A stretch of 64,000 bases of DNA from Vandiemenella viatica (taxonomy: Eukaryota; Arthropoda; Insecta; Orthoptera; Morabidae): assembly GCA_031002005.1 (NCBI GenBank), contig CM061921.1:123224597-123288596 (forward strand), read 5' to 3'. The notes below the pieces were generated by a model, which saw only the letters and a program-made list of their open reading frames with translations, was not told the origin of the DNA and made no database searches. The position numbers and the translations under genes are program-made. Each line of letters starts with the position of its first letter. Position 1 is the first letter of the stretch. Below are positions 10,700 through 22,234 of the stretch, in pieces.

Positions 10700-12120
10700 A
10701 ATTTAAATTGGATTTTACAAATTTATTTGACATTATTCTAAATTGAAACATTTTCTTATTATTTACACTTACCATTTACATTAGTGGATTTCAAGATAGT
10801 AACCACACATCTTTGCTTTCTCTCCAAACCATGTTTCCATTACAGCCATTTGTCATTGCTGTTGTGTACAGGATATACACACTGCGTCTTCTACAATTCA
10901 CTTGTTTCGGTGGCCATCTTATTTTCTTACTGTCAAAGGTGGTGGTGCGCCAGTTTTGAAATTACGTGGGAGATTTTATTTCTAATTTTATGTGAGTATG
11001 AGAGTGCACACTGCAGATTTTACTTTAACTCTGGGTATTGAAATTTTGATGCTACTGTCATCAGTAATATATTAACAAAATGTAGGAGTATTTATGGAAG
11101 TTTAATGATTATGAATTCTTAAAGCAGTCGGAATATCCTGGGAATGGATATTGTGTACAAGCCCCTCAAGGAAATACTGCGCATTTAACACTGTGTGCAA
11201 ACAGCCTTACTTCCTCATGATTTTCCTATCACACATCACTTGCAAAGTGTAACATAGATAAACTATAAATTCTTATTATGAATTACAGTGTGGCTATTTA
11301 TAGTGTTATCTTCGTCTATCAGCTAACACGTAATTTTTACTTAACAACATAGTAGTTATTCTATCACCAAAACATTACACAAAATATCTGTCACTGTTTC
11401 TATTTATTATTTTATTATTTTTATCTTGAGACAAAATCTTTCAGAATTTTAGAAACTGATAGCTGTTTGCTTAGAATAAATGAAACGTAGGATATTTATA
11501 AAACCACTCCTCTTTATCCTCGTGGATGTTATGATGTCTATCGATCTACTAAAACTATGAGGAAACAAACATTTTGTTTGACACTTTGGCTAAATCACCA
11601 AGAATTTACTTCCCGGATACCGATTCAAACTGTAAGACTGGATTGTTACAAATTTCAGTATCCATAAAGGATTGTGTTTACTTGAGCGTAACTTCAGGAT
11701 ACAATGAGTTAGTATATCAATACATATTGATACCAGTAGTTCTAAATTAAATTTAGACCATTATACAGTTAATTAAACGAATAGGAAATTAATCAAATGA
11801 TATTTCGGTTGAATGATTGGACTACAAACTGTACTGTTTCATTGATGGAACCATACGGATGATTGACTAATCTATTCTTACCAAAAAAATTTTGAGCCTC
11901 ACTTTTAAAAATGTTTACCTATAATTTTATAGATGCAATTACAAATCATATATTTACATTAATGAATAGCCGAACGCACCGGGTGAAGGGTAATGTTCAT
12001 CATAGCATTAGGCAGTAGTCAATTCACATTCACGGGCCAGCCATCAAAGTTGCAGATTAATTTTAAAAAAATCCCTTAATTGCACAAGTGAATGGGGAAA
12101 TGCCACTTCTACAAAACCAT
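10700..12120. other. No recognised gene
   Basis: AT-rich sequence with only short open frames (for example 10784-11041, plus, not recognised). Confidence 0.5.
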
Positions 12121-12351
12121 ACCGAGCGTGGTGGGTGAACGGTTAACGTTCTGGCCTCGCATTCGGGAGGACGGCGGTTCGAATCCCCGTTTGGGCATCC
12201 AGATTTGGGTTTTCCATGGTTTCCCCCAATTACTCCAGGCGAATGCCGGGATGCTTCCTTCAAAAAGGCCATGCCGAATTCCTTCCCGTTCCTTGTTCGC
12301 AGTCCCATCCCGCCTCTAATGACCTTAGCCGTGGACCAGGAGTAAAGCTAC

Positions 12352-12382
<31 letters not shown>
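12121..12382 (+). mobile_element. tRNA-derived SINE (family A), full length
   Basis: Well-kept copy: head ACCGAGCGTGGTGGGTGAAC, box B GGTTCGAATCC, body blocks CCAGATTTGGGTTTTCC, CTCCAGGCGAATGCCGG and CTTCCTTCAAAAAGG, and a 31-base A run. The intact anticodon-arm region (CATTCGGGAGGACGGC) shows what is missing from the 1641 copy. I could not find a convincing target duplication. Confidence 0.9.
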
Positions 12383-12383
<1 letters not shown>

Positions 12384-12539
12384 GCCGAATTCGTTTACCT
12401 TCTTGAAAACTAATCTTTTCTGGGCCGTTGCAATAATAATGACTTTACTGAAGAATAACAACGAAAATCAATTTGGACTTCTCAATAGTTACTGGCAGAA
12501 ATCTGTAATTTTAACTTCTCAGTAGGTGTATAATATATT

Positions 12540-12648
12540 TTCACTGTCCCAGTGTAAGGTTAACACAAGATAAACATAATTCTTCATTTAACCACTTTTT
12601 CCCGCGTCCTGACTCGAACTGTGGAACCGCGAGACCACGCACTATCTT
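12540..12648 (-). mobile_element. Possible tRNA-derived SINE, degenerate
   Basis: Minus strand shows a GCGTGGTCTCGCGGTTCC head, a box-B-like GTTCGAGTC and then TTTATCTTGTGTTAACC, similar in order to the GTTTGTCTTGTGTCGTC body of the SINE at 5830-6033. The copy is poor and the tail is unclear. Confidence 0.4.
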
Positions 12649-12649
12649 C

Positions 12650-13540
12650 CTGGATCAGTATCTGCGAATCTGAGCGACTTACAGCATCATCGCGTCAGGC
12701 TTACCAGAAACGGAAGCTGAGGTTGCAACAACTCATAACCACCCTGGCATTATCTTTACTCGTTCCTGAAATTTACTGTTTATTTCTTGGAATTTCAAAT
12801 TTCGAAAATAACATTATCAAGTTTTTAAAGAAACTATGTCTCAGTGGTGGTATGCCTCAGAATTAACTTTTAAAATTTCTTCACTTCTTTATTCACGTAT
12901 ATTTTTTTGTGCTACAGTTGAAAATTTTTCCCCTTACTGCAGACCGATTTTTTTCGGACTACCGTAGATAGCGGCCAACACGATAGGACAGGGAAGATAA
13001 CTCCAAGCCATGAATAATGCCCAGCTGCTGATATGCATCAATTATATCACTAGTGATCACTGTTAAATACAGAATCTTCTAATTGCATGTTATTTTTTTT
13101 TCTGAAAAACAGCCACTCACCTTTTCACTTTTCGTTTGCTGGTCAATACCGCAGGCTAGAAAAGTTCGTTGTCGCACAATAACGACATTAGCTAAAAAAA
13201 TACCGTTTTAGCACAATAGGCACATTACTTTGATTTAATTCCTTGTTTATTTTTAAACAGCCACTTTTACTGATTACATCATGATTAGTCTCCCGCCTTT
13301 GTCATCAGTACTAGAAAAAATGGGGAATGTTGAGTGACAGAAATCGTTATGGTTAAGTTAAATTTATCGTAAAACTGTCTTTCAATATCTACTCAAGCAT
13401 GCTGCGTTGACTCTTTTATTGCCGAAATGTAATCACTATTTCGGGTTTTGAAACAAAAAAGCGGGAATGTGTTTGGTTTTTTGGGAGATGGATGTGGCTC
13501 AGGACAGTCGCGTGACTTTACCACCTACAGGGAATAGTAC
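12650..13540. other. No recognised gene
   Basis: AT-rich sequence with no motif I recognise. Confidence 0.5.
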
Positions 13541-13640
13541 TGTCCTTGTAGATGTGTATAATGGAAAGAAATGTAGCGGTGTGCAATTCAGGTCGTTCGG
13601 ATACATAAGAGCATGGTAGTACAATGTATTATGGATGATA
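13541..13640 (-). repeat. Unclassified interspersed repeat, copy 1
   Basis: The minus strand shares a long block with 49575-49690 on the plus strand: TTGTACTACCATGCTC, CCGAACGACCTGAATTGCAC and CGCTACATTT in the same order and spacing. Both copies can be read as LYYHA, then PNDLNCT, then LHF and P, so the repeat may once have coded for protein. I do not recognise the family. Confidence 0.7.
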
Positions 13641-14029
13641 CTTCGGTAGATGTTTGCAAGTTTTGAAGCAGAACAGTGAAGGGAAAATATTATCGTGACG
13701 AAACGGTAGCACATTCTGGCGTAAGGAAGTAGGATTTATTGTTAGGTGAAAATTTTTACAACAAATAATCGTTGAGGGCGAAAGTAAGTAAATGGTGAAA
13801 CCCACTGAAAGAATATCAGATTAAGAAAAACTAATGGGAACGTCAGGGGGTAGGGAGGTATGTGGTCCATTGCAACTAAGTTAATAGTCACCACGATAAG
13901 AACATACTCTACTGTTTGCGAAAATTGCAACATAAGGGAGACACGAGATTACGATAACAAAATTTCCACAGGTTAGGTATATGGCAATACACAAATAATT
14001 AGAATTAGAGAATCGTGCTTGAACTTCGA

Positions 14030-14830
14030 CAGTGAGAATTCACTATGGTATGCAATTAGAGCCTCCATAGTTCGTGGGAAGGAATCAAAGAGCACCTGGA
14101 TACACCATTGCGACGTTGTTGATCGCAGTGGTTGCGGAACAAACTGCCAACCGACCATACTCCAGGTGAAGATGCAGGACCGGGAAGCAGTGGTACCCTT
14201 CGTTCTTCGAAGAAGGCTTGCACATCCCTCACCACATGTGGTCGGGCAGTGTTTGGCTGCAGGTGGAAAGTGTATCCGGATCTGAACATTTCCAGATGTT
14301 GCAGTTGCTGTTCAGATCACCTTTAATATGCAGGAGGCCGACCGCATGTGATAGCCATGACACTTGGTGTTTGTCCGCTAGGCAGTTCAACAATACAGTC
14401 TGCTCGATTGCGTTCATTATTTTTAGCATTAGGTACGTAAGCGATCATCACGCAGGACAAACTGAAGTGGCATTCGTCCAAAAAAAAGTGCATTTTGTCA
14501 CTGAGTACGCCAGTGACGGCGTTTATGTGCCCGGTGCAGTCTGATGCGTTGATGCTTTCTAGTTAAAGACAGCCGTCGAACCGTTGACGCAGCAAGTTGA
14601 AGTGCTGCAACGTCAAACAAACGCTGTGGGCGAAGCCATGCTGACAAGATGGCGGTAATCTGCGCTGTGTGGTTCAGTACCCGTTCTTCGATGTTCTGTC
14701 CACTGGTTTCACGTATGCATTACTGCAATAACACGCTTAGACAATCTTGTTTCCCAGGGACCAATCACTCCAACACATTCGAGGCTTGTATTGTGTCCTT
14801 TGACGTAGACGTGGCACAGCGGAACTCGTT
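14030..14830 (-). pseudogene. Tc1-like transposase, decayed
   Basis: Minus strand, N to C: an RRLSLTRKHQRIRL block near 14540-14580 (the LTPRHRRARL-type linker before the DDE domain). Next come RRHWRTQ and ALFFGRMPLQF, which correspond to the VVFSDESRF block holding the first aspartate, here lost. Then NTARPHVVRDVQAFF near 14230 (DNARPH block, aspartate replaced by threonine). A GPASSPGVWS segment follows where SPDLSPIEHVWD is expected. At least two of the three catalytic acidic residues are gone and the frame shifts several times. Confidence 0.7.
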
Positions 14831-14959
14831 TGCACTTGGTTTAGAGGGCGCTGCTGGGACTACGTGCACGCTCTGTCTCTGCAATGTTAATTACTTATTA
14901 TGTTTCAACTGTTCTACATATCCTTCGATTTTGGAGAGATACGGATAATTCCTTCAGTT

Positions 14960-17900
14960 TTACGGTTTTCACAAATGATAGTGTAGTTGTCTGTACACAA
15001 CTAAAGAAATTGTTAATGAAACCATGACATTACTGAGCAAAAATACGAATCTCAGAAATAAATGTAAAGCCAACGTTAAGATTTGTTTTTCCACACACCT
15101 TCTATTTTCCGATTGTAACTAAATGTATAAACTTGGATTATGATTTTCGTTCTTAAATTTCCAACTAGATTCTAACCGCGTCCTAAAATTTAGACGAAAC
15201 TGGTTTGAAAACCTAAATATTTATAGGAGTGCTGAAATCAGGAGGCAGCTTGGAGAGTATTCCTCATGCTGTTTGCTGACAAATCTAATTTTAAACAGAC
15301 CAGTATTTGTTTTGTATAGCCGTAGAACCATGTAGCTAGTATTAAAAATCGTTAAACCGGCTTATCTCAAAATTTTTGTCAGTAGGATATGGATTCTGCT
15401 TGTGATTAATATCTTTGCTGTAACACGTTTAAGTAGCGGAACAGCAACGTGTTGTAGTCAACTAATAAAACAAGAGTGACTGATAAGTTCAGTGCTCCGG
15501 GCAACACAAAAATCAAATCATAAATGTTATAATCTCGTTTCATTCCGTTTGGCAAAGTAAAATTTAGTATGAATCATGTATCACTACAGCTTTAACAGTT
15601 CTCACGTTGGTGTATCTCATCTACCAATCTGAGTGTTCATACTACGAAAACAAATCAACTAATTTTCACGGTGAACGGCAATTAGCTAGTTTATCAAAGT
15701 TATTAATTTTTGTTAGATAGAAAAGGGTATATAACTGATCTATCTAAAGACAGAAAACAAAATTCTTATTAGTAATTTTATATATTTTATGTCACTTATT
15801 GAAATAGGCTTTGTTAAATTGTTTATTGGCCATAGATTTGGCTACGTATTGACAAATGAACAAATAAACAACTCGCATCTACAGAAGCTTAAAAGTTAGA
15901 TAATCGATATTTGGTAATTAAGGATTGTGTAGCAGGATGGTTATATAACACAGTAACGCAGGGGTGTAGTTTGGCCGCCATCATATTTTGCCATTGCGTA
16001 CATTCTAAAGGACACGCAAATAAAAATAAAACCAAGACTCATCGGGGTCGCAGCCATATTGACTTTCTCCGGCGCATAATGAATGTACGCTCGGAATATC
16101 ATAGGTCTGTCTGTGCGTGAGAACAAAACACTGACGTGAAAATCTTCTTTTTTTTGTGTCCATTTCCTCGGTTTCTTCATTTCCCTTTTACTTCCTGTTG
16201 CTTCACTCATTGTGCTGTGTGCCTTTGAAGGTCTGTATACAACAGAAAATATTGCAACACGTCTTATCGCATATTCAATTGGCCCATTTTTTTACATTCA
16301 GACTGCAATTGTTCTTAGTTAGGACAAATCAGGTAGCGCTTGGGACATTCTGTCTGCTTATTTTGAAAAGCAAATATAGCAATGTTACGGTGAAGCCACG
16401 GTATGTGATAGTTCCAGTCTTAAGGATGCGAACACTATTTTGTCTTACTATAAAGCGTGACAGATAGCAAGCCGCTAGTTAATGTGTACAACAGATTTCA
16501 ATTTCTGAACCATGTACTAAACGGAACATACGGCTGATTATGGTAGTTTCTTTGAACACACTAGCTCGCATGGTAAGTCATTTTTTTACTACATGCATCT
16601 CCAATCTCCGATGAAATTAAGTTTTGCTGCTTTTGCTCGGGTTTCATAAAGCCGAAGTGATATTTCTCAGCACAACAGTAAAATCTTGTCTTACAATTTT
16701 ATACTAAATAATGAGTTTCAGTTCGTCGTGTACCTCCCCTTTTCACTGACTATAAGAAGATTTCGAATAATAGTGAACCACCATCATTCACTTTCGAGGA
16801 TGTCAATCGATATTTATGAAAGATATAAATTCAAAAAAAGTGTGTAGGAAACTATTAACAGAACAAAATGTTGAAAGATTAAAAAAATCAAATATAAAGT
16901 CTATGGTCCCGAAACGAAGTCAACAAAAAATATTAGTAGGATGAAAAAGAAATTAAGATATATTTATGAGGTTTGCAGAAAATCTGATGACGTTTTTGAA
17001 TAATACAAAAGATTAAGAAATGGGAAGACTGGACAGAATAAAATTTCGGATGAATAAATTATGGTCTTTATAACTACTGAATGACTGTAAAAAAGTAAAA
17101 AATTCGGGAAGAATAATTGTCTGTAGGGATCACACTGAAATGTAATATTGGCACTGCATCATACTTGTATACAAATGGTAATAGTAGTAAAGTCATTTAG
17201 CTTTTCTATTTTTGACATATTGCCAATATGAATCTTCAAAAAATTCACTTTGAATTTGTTTGTAATAGACTAATCATTTGAGAAGTAAATTTTCAACAAT
17301 GCGAAATGCAGAAGAAAGAATTCAGAAGAAACTAACATAATAAATGGAGTCGTATTCAGAGAAACCATGATTCAAATCTCCAGAAATACATATTTCTGAT
17401 TCACATGGGTTACGGCATTGTTCCGTTATAAACGAAATGGCTGTTTCCTCCATGGAGCTGCCCATCCAAGAGAAAACTGAACGATAGAATATAAAACTTT
17501 GTTCTGACAGTGTGAAGTTAAGATGGAAACTAGCACAATGTCACGATAGTGGAAAAAGTCTCTGAAACCCCACGAGAGTCCTAGCGAAGGTTTCGTTGTC
17601 ACATGCCCCACACAATTGCCGCGAACTTTCACCACATAGGGTTACTACTGCAGGAACTCATTGCGTTGACTTCAACCCCGACGCTCCACCGCCTGAGCTA
17701 CACACATCTCGTTACCATGCCACCAGTTCATTTATCACATCTTTCAAAGATTTTGTTCTACAGGCAAACACCTATGCAAATACCATGTAATAACGGGTTT
17801 CTTAATAGTATATTTATTTACGAACAGTGGGGCGTTTTTTATTTGCTTGTCCGAGCTTTCGGCTGCCATGCTGTTTTTGTTTACAAATTAAAGAGCGCCA

Positions 17901-19540
17901 AGCGTCATAGCAAAATTTCTGCTGCCTCCTTCACTCGTGTCTTAAAATTCTATAGCGAGTCCAGTGGTTTTTTAATTTTTATTTATAGTGGCGGATGTGT
18001 TCTTTATGCCTATCCGTCACAGTGCTACCTATTTTCCCCAATTAAACACCGCAAAGAATTTCATTAACATCAGTAAGCTGATGTAGGTGTAAACGGTCTT
18101 TCACCCTGATAAAAATAGGCTTCTTGGTTAGAGGTTGGGATAAACTTGTTAACCGTACGTTGTTGGGTGACATATTATAAATGATCTTCTGCCATAATTA
18201 TAATATGCTCGTGGCATATCTTTCACCATTATAGTGTGAATGAATATGGGTTTGCAGACATTTAATAATGAACGGATCTGAGATAATTCACTATCAATTA
18301 AATTAGTAATTAGTAAATGAATCTCTAGCACTAAATTTATTTTCCCATATATAACATAGAGTAGCGCATAGTATCTAATTTGTGCCCTTATTTTCATTAT
18401 TTTACGTGCATATATACATGTATCTTATGTATTTTACATATTCACGTTAAGAACAATGAATGAAAGATAATTTAAGTTCCATTGTCAGACAACTATATTT
18501 CTCCTCCTTCTACTGTTATTAACAGAGTTGGTTCTACCAATACTACTTTTACAATTACTATTAATATTACTACCACCAATTATCACAACTGCACTTCGAT
18601 TCAACTAGCGTTTAATTTTTGTTGTTTTTGACTGCGTTCTAGACATAGTTCCCTGTAACCGTCAAAGCAATGAGCCACTTAGAGCATCCAGAGAATACAA
18701 ACAATAGTTCAGAGCACGGCTTCTCTGGAGCACACTGAAGTTCCTCCGACCATTGATGAAGCTCGTTTTCGTAGAATACCTTCCGTCAATCCGATGTTGT
18801 GAAAGTCAGACTTCCAGTTTCATTCTTCACACCACATTTGATTCCGGAATTAGTTTCCATTTTTTTCACAAATTGTAATTGTGATCTCCTCTTGTTCTAT
18901 ATGAGGCCTTTGATTTCGCTCGGCATATTTCTTTTATATAAATTTCTCCTTCAGTACTCCGATTCAACATCATGTTCGACAATGATCCTGGGCACATTAC
19001 GTGTTCTCACCTCACGCCTGATGATTGTACGTCCCGAATCTCCTCTCATTTGAGAAGAGCTCTCGTTCTAGTTCTGAGGCTATCTGAAACATTGTACACG
19101 GTGCCGCCGATGTGCGACTGTCAACGGAATACAACGTAATGTATAGTACCCACCGTTTTATGTGATTATTATTAATTTTTCTTTTGCTTTGGCGTATGAT
19201 TGCTAAGCTGATAAGTGAGTTGATTTAGATAATACATTAGGCTCCAAGTTCAATCAAATACGTTGATACAAAATAATTGATCATAAGGAAAGGGGATCAA
19301 TGTAACCATATTGTGAATTGAAAACCCACAAATGAAAATCAAATCAACGTTATTTAAAAAAAATCATATATGAAAATTAATGAAAAAATCTAATGTTGAA
19401 ACTGCTAACTGAATGATTCAAAGTAAATCAAATACACCGTTAGCATTTCAGAACTGCAGCTCAGGGGATCGCATGAATGATCCCATAGGTGTTACTGGGT
19501 TTTGCAAACTGGATTCTGGTTATAACTGAGGCGTGAATTG
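14960..19540. other. Long stretch without recognised genes
   Basis: About 4.6 kb of AT-rich sequence. Open frames of up to 154 codons occur (17603-18067, plus) but none shows a domain or motif I recognise. No SINE head, inverted repeat or RT motif was seen. It could be intron or old intergenic DNA. Confidence 0.45.
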
Positions 19541-19960
19541 GGCTCCTGTACCGTGTGTTGAAGGTGTTTGGAAGAGGCGAGGTGAAAGAGCTGTTGACCA
19601 CTTTGCAAAGATGTCGTCCTGGACTGCAACAGCTGGCGAGTCGAGCGCTCACTGCGCCCTAACCTGCTCGGTGTCGCGTTGTGAAAGGAAGGCGTCTGCA
19701 AACTCCAGGTGTCAGCCCGGCTCCGTCGATGTTCCAACTCCACTCCTCAGTCACGATTGCCCCTCTTCCCTTCACACCACCCTGAAACACATCTCCTCCA
19801 CTCACAACACTCCCGAGTGCTACACAAGGTTCCGCTTCTCTCTTTCCTTGGGACAACATTATTTTAACAATCAGGCTCACAAACCGGAAATTTTTTGTGT
19901 GTGTGGTGAGCATCTGCTGATCTTTATTTCCCTCCTGTCTACGTCCGCTCATTTATATAA
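19541..19960 (-). other. GC-rich block, possible LTR or promoter
   Basis: Composition rises sharply over about 400 bases. On the minus strand a TATATAAAT box (19951-19958) is followed 23 bases later by AATAAA (about 19923-19928), and then by a 97-codon frame (19659-19952) with no known domain. A TATA box close to a polyadenylation signal resembles an LTR, but I found no partner copy in the window. Confidence 0.3.
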
Positions 19961-20094
19961 CACAGACAGTTACGTATCAACTGTTATTTATTCTCAAACC
20001 AGATGTAACATTACAGTAATGGTCATCGGGTAAAGAGACCATCCCCGCCGTGCAGTCCTGTTAAATATGGTTATAATTGCACCCGCTGTTTGAC

Positions 20095-20355
20095 GTGGCT
20101 GTAGCTGACCGTGGTCGGGTAGCAGTGCCTGTAGTTAGGGATGCTCCCCATTCTGTGAGCGATACCAAAATCCTGGGCTGCACTCGTCACAGTATGTCTT
20201 CCTTCAGTTTTCCGATTATTCTTCCCCTTATGAAGTCATCCAGAGGTTGTGTCTGGGCCATGTTGTAATGAAGAACACCACCACAGTTCTCCGTACCAGC
20301 GCGCTGATTGATACACAAGGTCTTGTCCTGTTCCATCAACTGCCCTGTGTTGTGG
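20095..20355 (-). pseudogene. Tc1-like transposase N-terminus, fragment
   Basis: Minus strand reads MAQTQPLDDFIRGRIIGKLK, the first helix-turn-helix of a Tc1 transposase (compare LTDFERGRIVGMREAGWTYR in the 56.2-kb element). The frame then breaks into RVQPRILVSLTEWGASLTTG and a further remnant near 20100. The gag-only element at 20368-23006 inserted just upstream of this start, so the transposon's 5' sequence continues at 23019 onward. The DDE domain is absent. Confidence 0.65.
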
Positions 20356-20367
20356 CGGTATATTCGT
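20356..20367 (+). repeat. Target-site duplication, left copy
   Basis: CGGTATATTCGT here is repeated exactly at 23007-23018, immediately after the AAC tail. The two copies bracket the gag-only element and mark both ends. The first C could instead belong to the AAC tail, leaving 11 bp. Confidence 0.9.
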
Positions 20368-20464
20368 CCCCGCAGGGGCCTGGTACGCAAGTGCCAGGTA
20401 CGGGTTTGGCGAACCCGCGGTGCCCGAGCTGGAAACTTGTGAGCGCCGCAAGTTTCCCACACCG
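20368..20464 (+). promoter_or_regulatory. 5'-terminal hairpin cluster of the gag-only element
   Basis: Starting at the first base of the element: CCCC-GCA-GGGG (20368-20378); CCTGGTAC-GCAA-GTGCCAGG (20379-20398, GNRA tetraloop); CGGGTT with AACCCG (20401-20417); and GGAAACTTG with CAAGTTTCC (20431-20457), enclosed by CGGTG (20418-20422) with CACCG (20460-20464). I could not arrange them as an HDV-like double pseudoknot, which many LINEs carry at this place. A role in promoter activity, RNA packaging or translation is inference. Confidence 0.65.
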
Positions 20465-20775
20465 TAAGCTCCTACCATGCTTCAACGACCACCGTAAGGC
20501 GTGGCGGTGGAACGTTGTGTGCCTAGGAGAACGGGAATCTTGGCTTCATCGCCCGGATTGCGAGGACGGAACAAACCTCTATAAAAAAACCCTCAACCTC
20601 AAGGTCAGACACGTGCCGAGGAGGCGAATGAGTGATGAGGGAAATCACCCGCTAACGTGCAACCTCAGGGGCACCTGCGCACCCCTGTTGTATTAGCATT
20701 TCCTTCTATATTGTTTTTACTCGTGGGACCAAAATTAAGACTCACAATAAAAACAAAAAACCCTGCAGTGCGGGT

Positions 20776-22227
20776 GTGCCGCAGAATAATCAAAATACAC
20801 CCAATTCTAAGAAGAGGGTGAGGGTTGATAGCTCCCCCTCTTCTGAAAGTAATAGTAATAGTAACAGAAAAGTTTGTTCGCTTGCGAATGCTTTTATAGT
20901 TATGCAACGAGTGGAAGGATCTTTAGAAAAAGTTTCACCTTTTTATATTTCTAAGGGTTTAGAGGGTCTGGTAGGGACCCTAAATACCATTAAAAAGCTG
21001 AGGAACGGGACGCTGCTGCTGGAAACAACTTCCAGTAGGCAAGCTACCCAACTCCTGAACTGTGAGAAGCTCGGGGAGTTCGCCGTTACCTGCGAACTCC
21101 ACAAATCCCTTAACAGCAGCAAATGCGTTGTCACCTGCCGTGACTTAGTTGACATAGGGACCGAGGAACTCGTTGAGGAGTGGAAGGAACAGAAAGTGGT
21201 CGAGGTACGTCAGATCACTCGAAGGGTAAATGGCAGTACTGAAAAGACTGCCACCTTCGTCCTGACGTTTGACACTCCAATACTGCCAAAGAACATCAAA
21301 GCAGGGTACATTAATTTGAACGTCCGTCCGTATGTTCCGGACCCGATGCGCTGTTTCCAGTGTCAGCGGTTCGGACATACGACGGCGTCATGTAAAGGAA
21401 AACCAACCTGTGGCAATTGCGGGAAGGGCGCACATGAGCCGGGTGTCAGTTGCACGCTCCCACAGGTGTGCGTCAACTGCTCCGGGTCGCACCCTGCATG
21501 GAGTAGGGAGTGTCAAGTGTATCTTGAAGAGCGCAAGATACAGGAGCTTAAGACCAAAGAGCGGATTCCCTATGGGGAAGCTAAAAAGAAGGCCAAGTCG
21601 CTCGCCGCTCCAATCTTCGGAACTACTTTTGCTAAGATGGCTTCAGCTCCCGTCAGGAATCAGAGTGTTGCTACCCAGACGTCAGTTGCAGACATGAGCA
21701 CTAGCACAACGTGCTCATGTCAGTGCAAATGCGGTGCAAAATCCGTTAAGATTGCAACATCTAAGACCGCGGACGTTGGTAGCAACACGTCTGCGTCCTC
21801 GACCACACCAGCAGCAGCGAAGAAGGATCCACCAGCACTGATAGCGAAAACAACGCCACCTCCAATACCACCTCGTGCTATCACGGTGGTAGCATTGCCA
21901 ACTGCTACAAGTGAGAATGGAGGCAATCAAAAGATCCGTGGCCCGAAGTTTAGACTGACGGACCCGACTCACTTTGTGAAATCCCCCTCTTCGTCCCCTC
22001 CCAGACTACCAAGTAGTAGGGAGAAGAAGGGGAAAGGGGCGAAGAAGAAGCAGAAGAAGAAGAACAGCCAGGAGTCAACTGAGTCGGAGTCGTCTGACTC
22101 TTCGGAGCCAGAAGAAATAGAAATGCTGGTGGACGTGCCTGATCCCGTTCCTCAGCAGGCAATGATCGAAGACCCACCCGAACCGAGGCGGGTGAAACCA
22201 ATTTTAGGCAGATCGGTCCAGTTTTAA
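20776..22227 (+). CDS. Gag-like ORF1 protein with CCHC zinc knuckles
   Basis: An open frame of 483 codons without a stop or frameshift, the longest in the window. Residues 1-40 are basic and Ser/Asn-rich. Residues about 43-190 resemble the RNA-binding fold region of LINE ORF1 proteins. Three zinc knuckles follow: CFQCQRFGHTTASC (193-206), CGNCGKGAHEPGVSC and CVNCSGSHPAWSREC, the last with the HPA signature of I/Jockey/R1-type Gag. A proline-rich stretch and a Lys/Ser/Glu-rich tail end the protein, which would bind the element's own RNA. The frame is open from 20656, yet there is no ATG before 20902. Position 20776 is GTG followed by CCG CAG, which may be a mutated ATG or a non-AUG start. From the first ATG the product would be 441 residues. 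Confidence 0.85.
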   Translation: MPQNNQNTPNSKKRVRVDSSPSSESNSNSNRKVCSLANAFIVMQRVEGSLEKVSPFYISKGLEGLVGTLNTIKKLRNGTLLLETTSSRQATQLLNCEKLGEFAVTCELHKSLNSSKCVVTCRDLVDIGTEELVEEWKEQKVVEVRQITRRVNGSTEKTATFVLTFDTPILPKNIKAGYINLNVRPYVPDPMRCFQCQRFGHTTASCKGKPTCGNCGKGAHEPGVSCTLPQVCVNCSGSHPAWSRECQVYLEERKIQELKTKERIPYGEAKKKAKSLAAPIFGTTFAKMASAPVRNQSVATQTSVADMSTSTTCSCQCKCGAKSVKIATSKTADVGSNTSASSTTPAAAKKDPPALIAKTTPPPIPPRAITVVALPTATSENGGNQKIRGPKFRLTDPTHFVKSPSSSPPRLPSSREKKGKGAKKKQKKKNSQESTESESSDSSEPEEIEMLVDVPDPVPQQAMIEDPPEPRRVKPILGRSVQF

Positions 22228-22234
22228 GACTGAT

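Noticed and set aside
17603..18067. A 154-codon gene
   Set aside because: No recognisable motif, composition like the surroundings, and overlapping frames of similar length.
20368..20464. An HDV-like ribozyme at the 5' end of the gag-only element
   Set aside because: I could not find a first-helix partner for the starting bases in the required place; the hairpins are sequential rather than a double pseudoknot. Needs a proper pseudoknot search.
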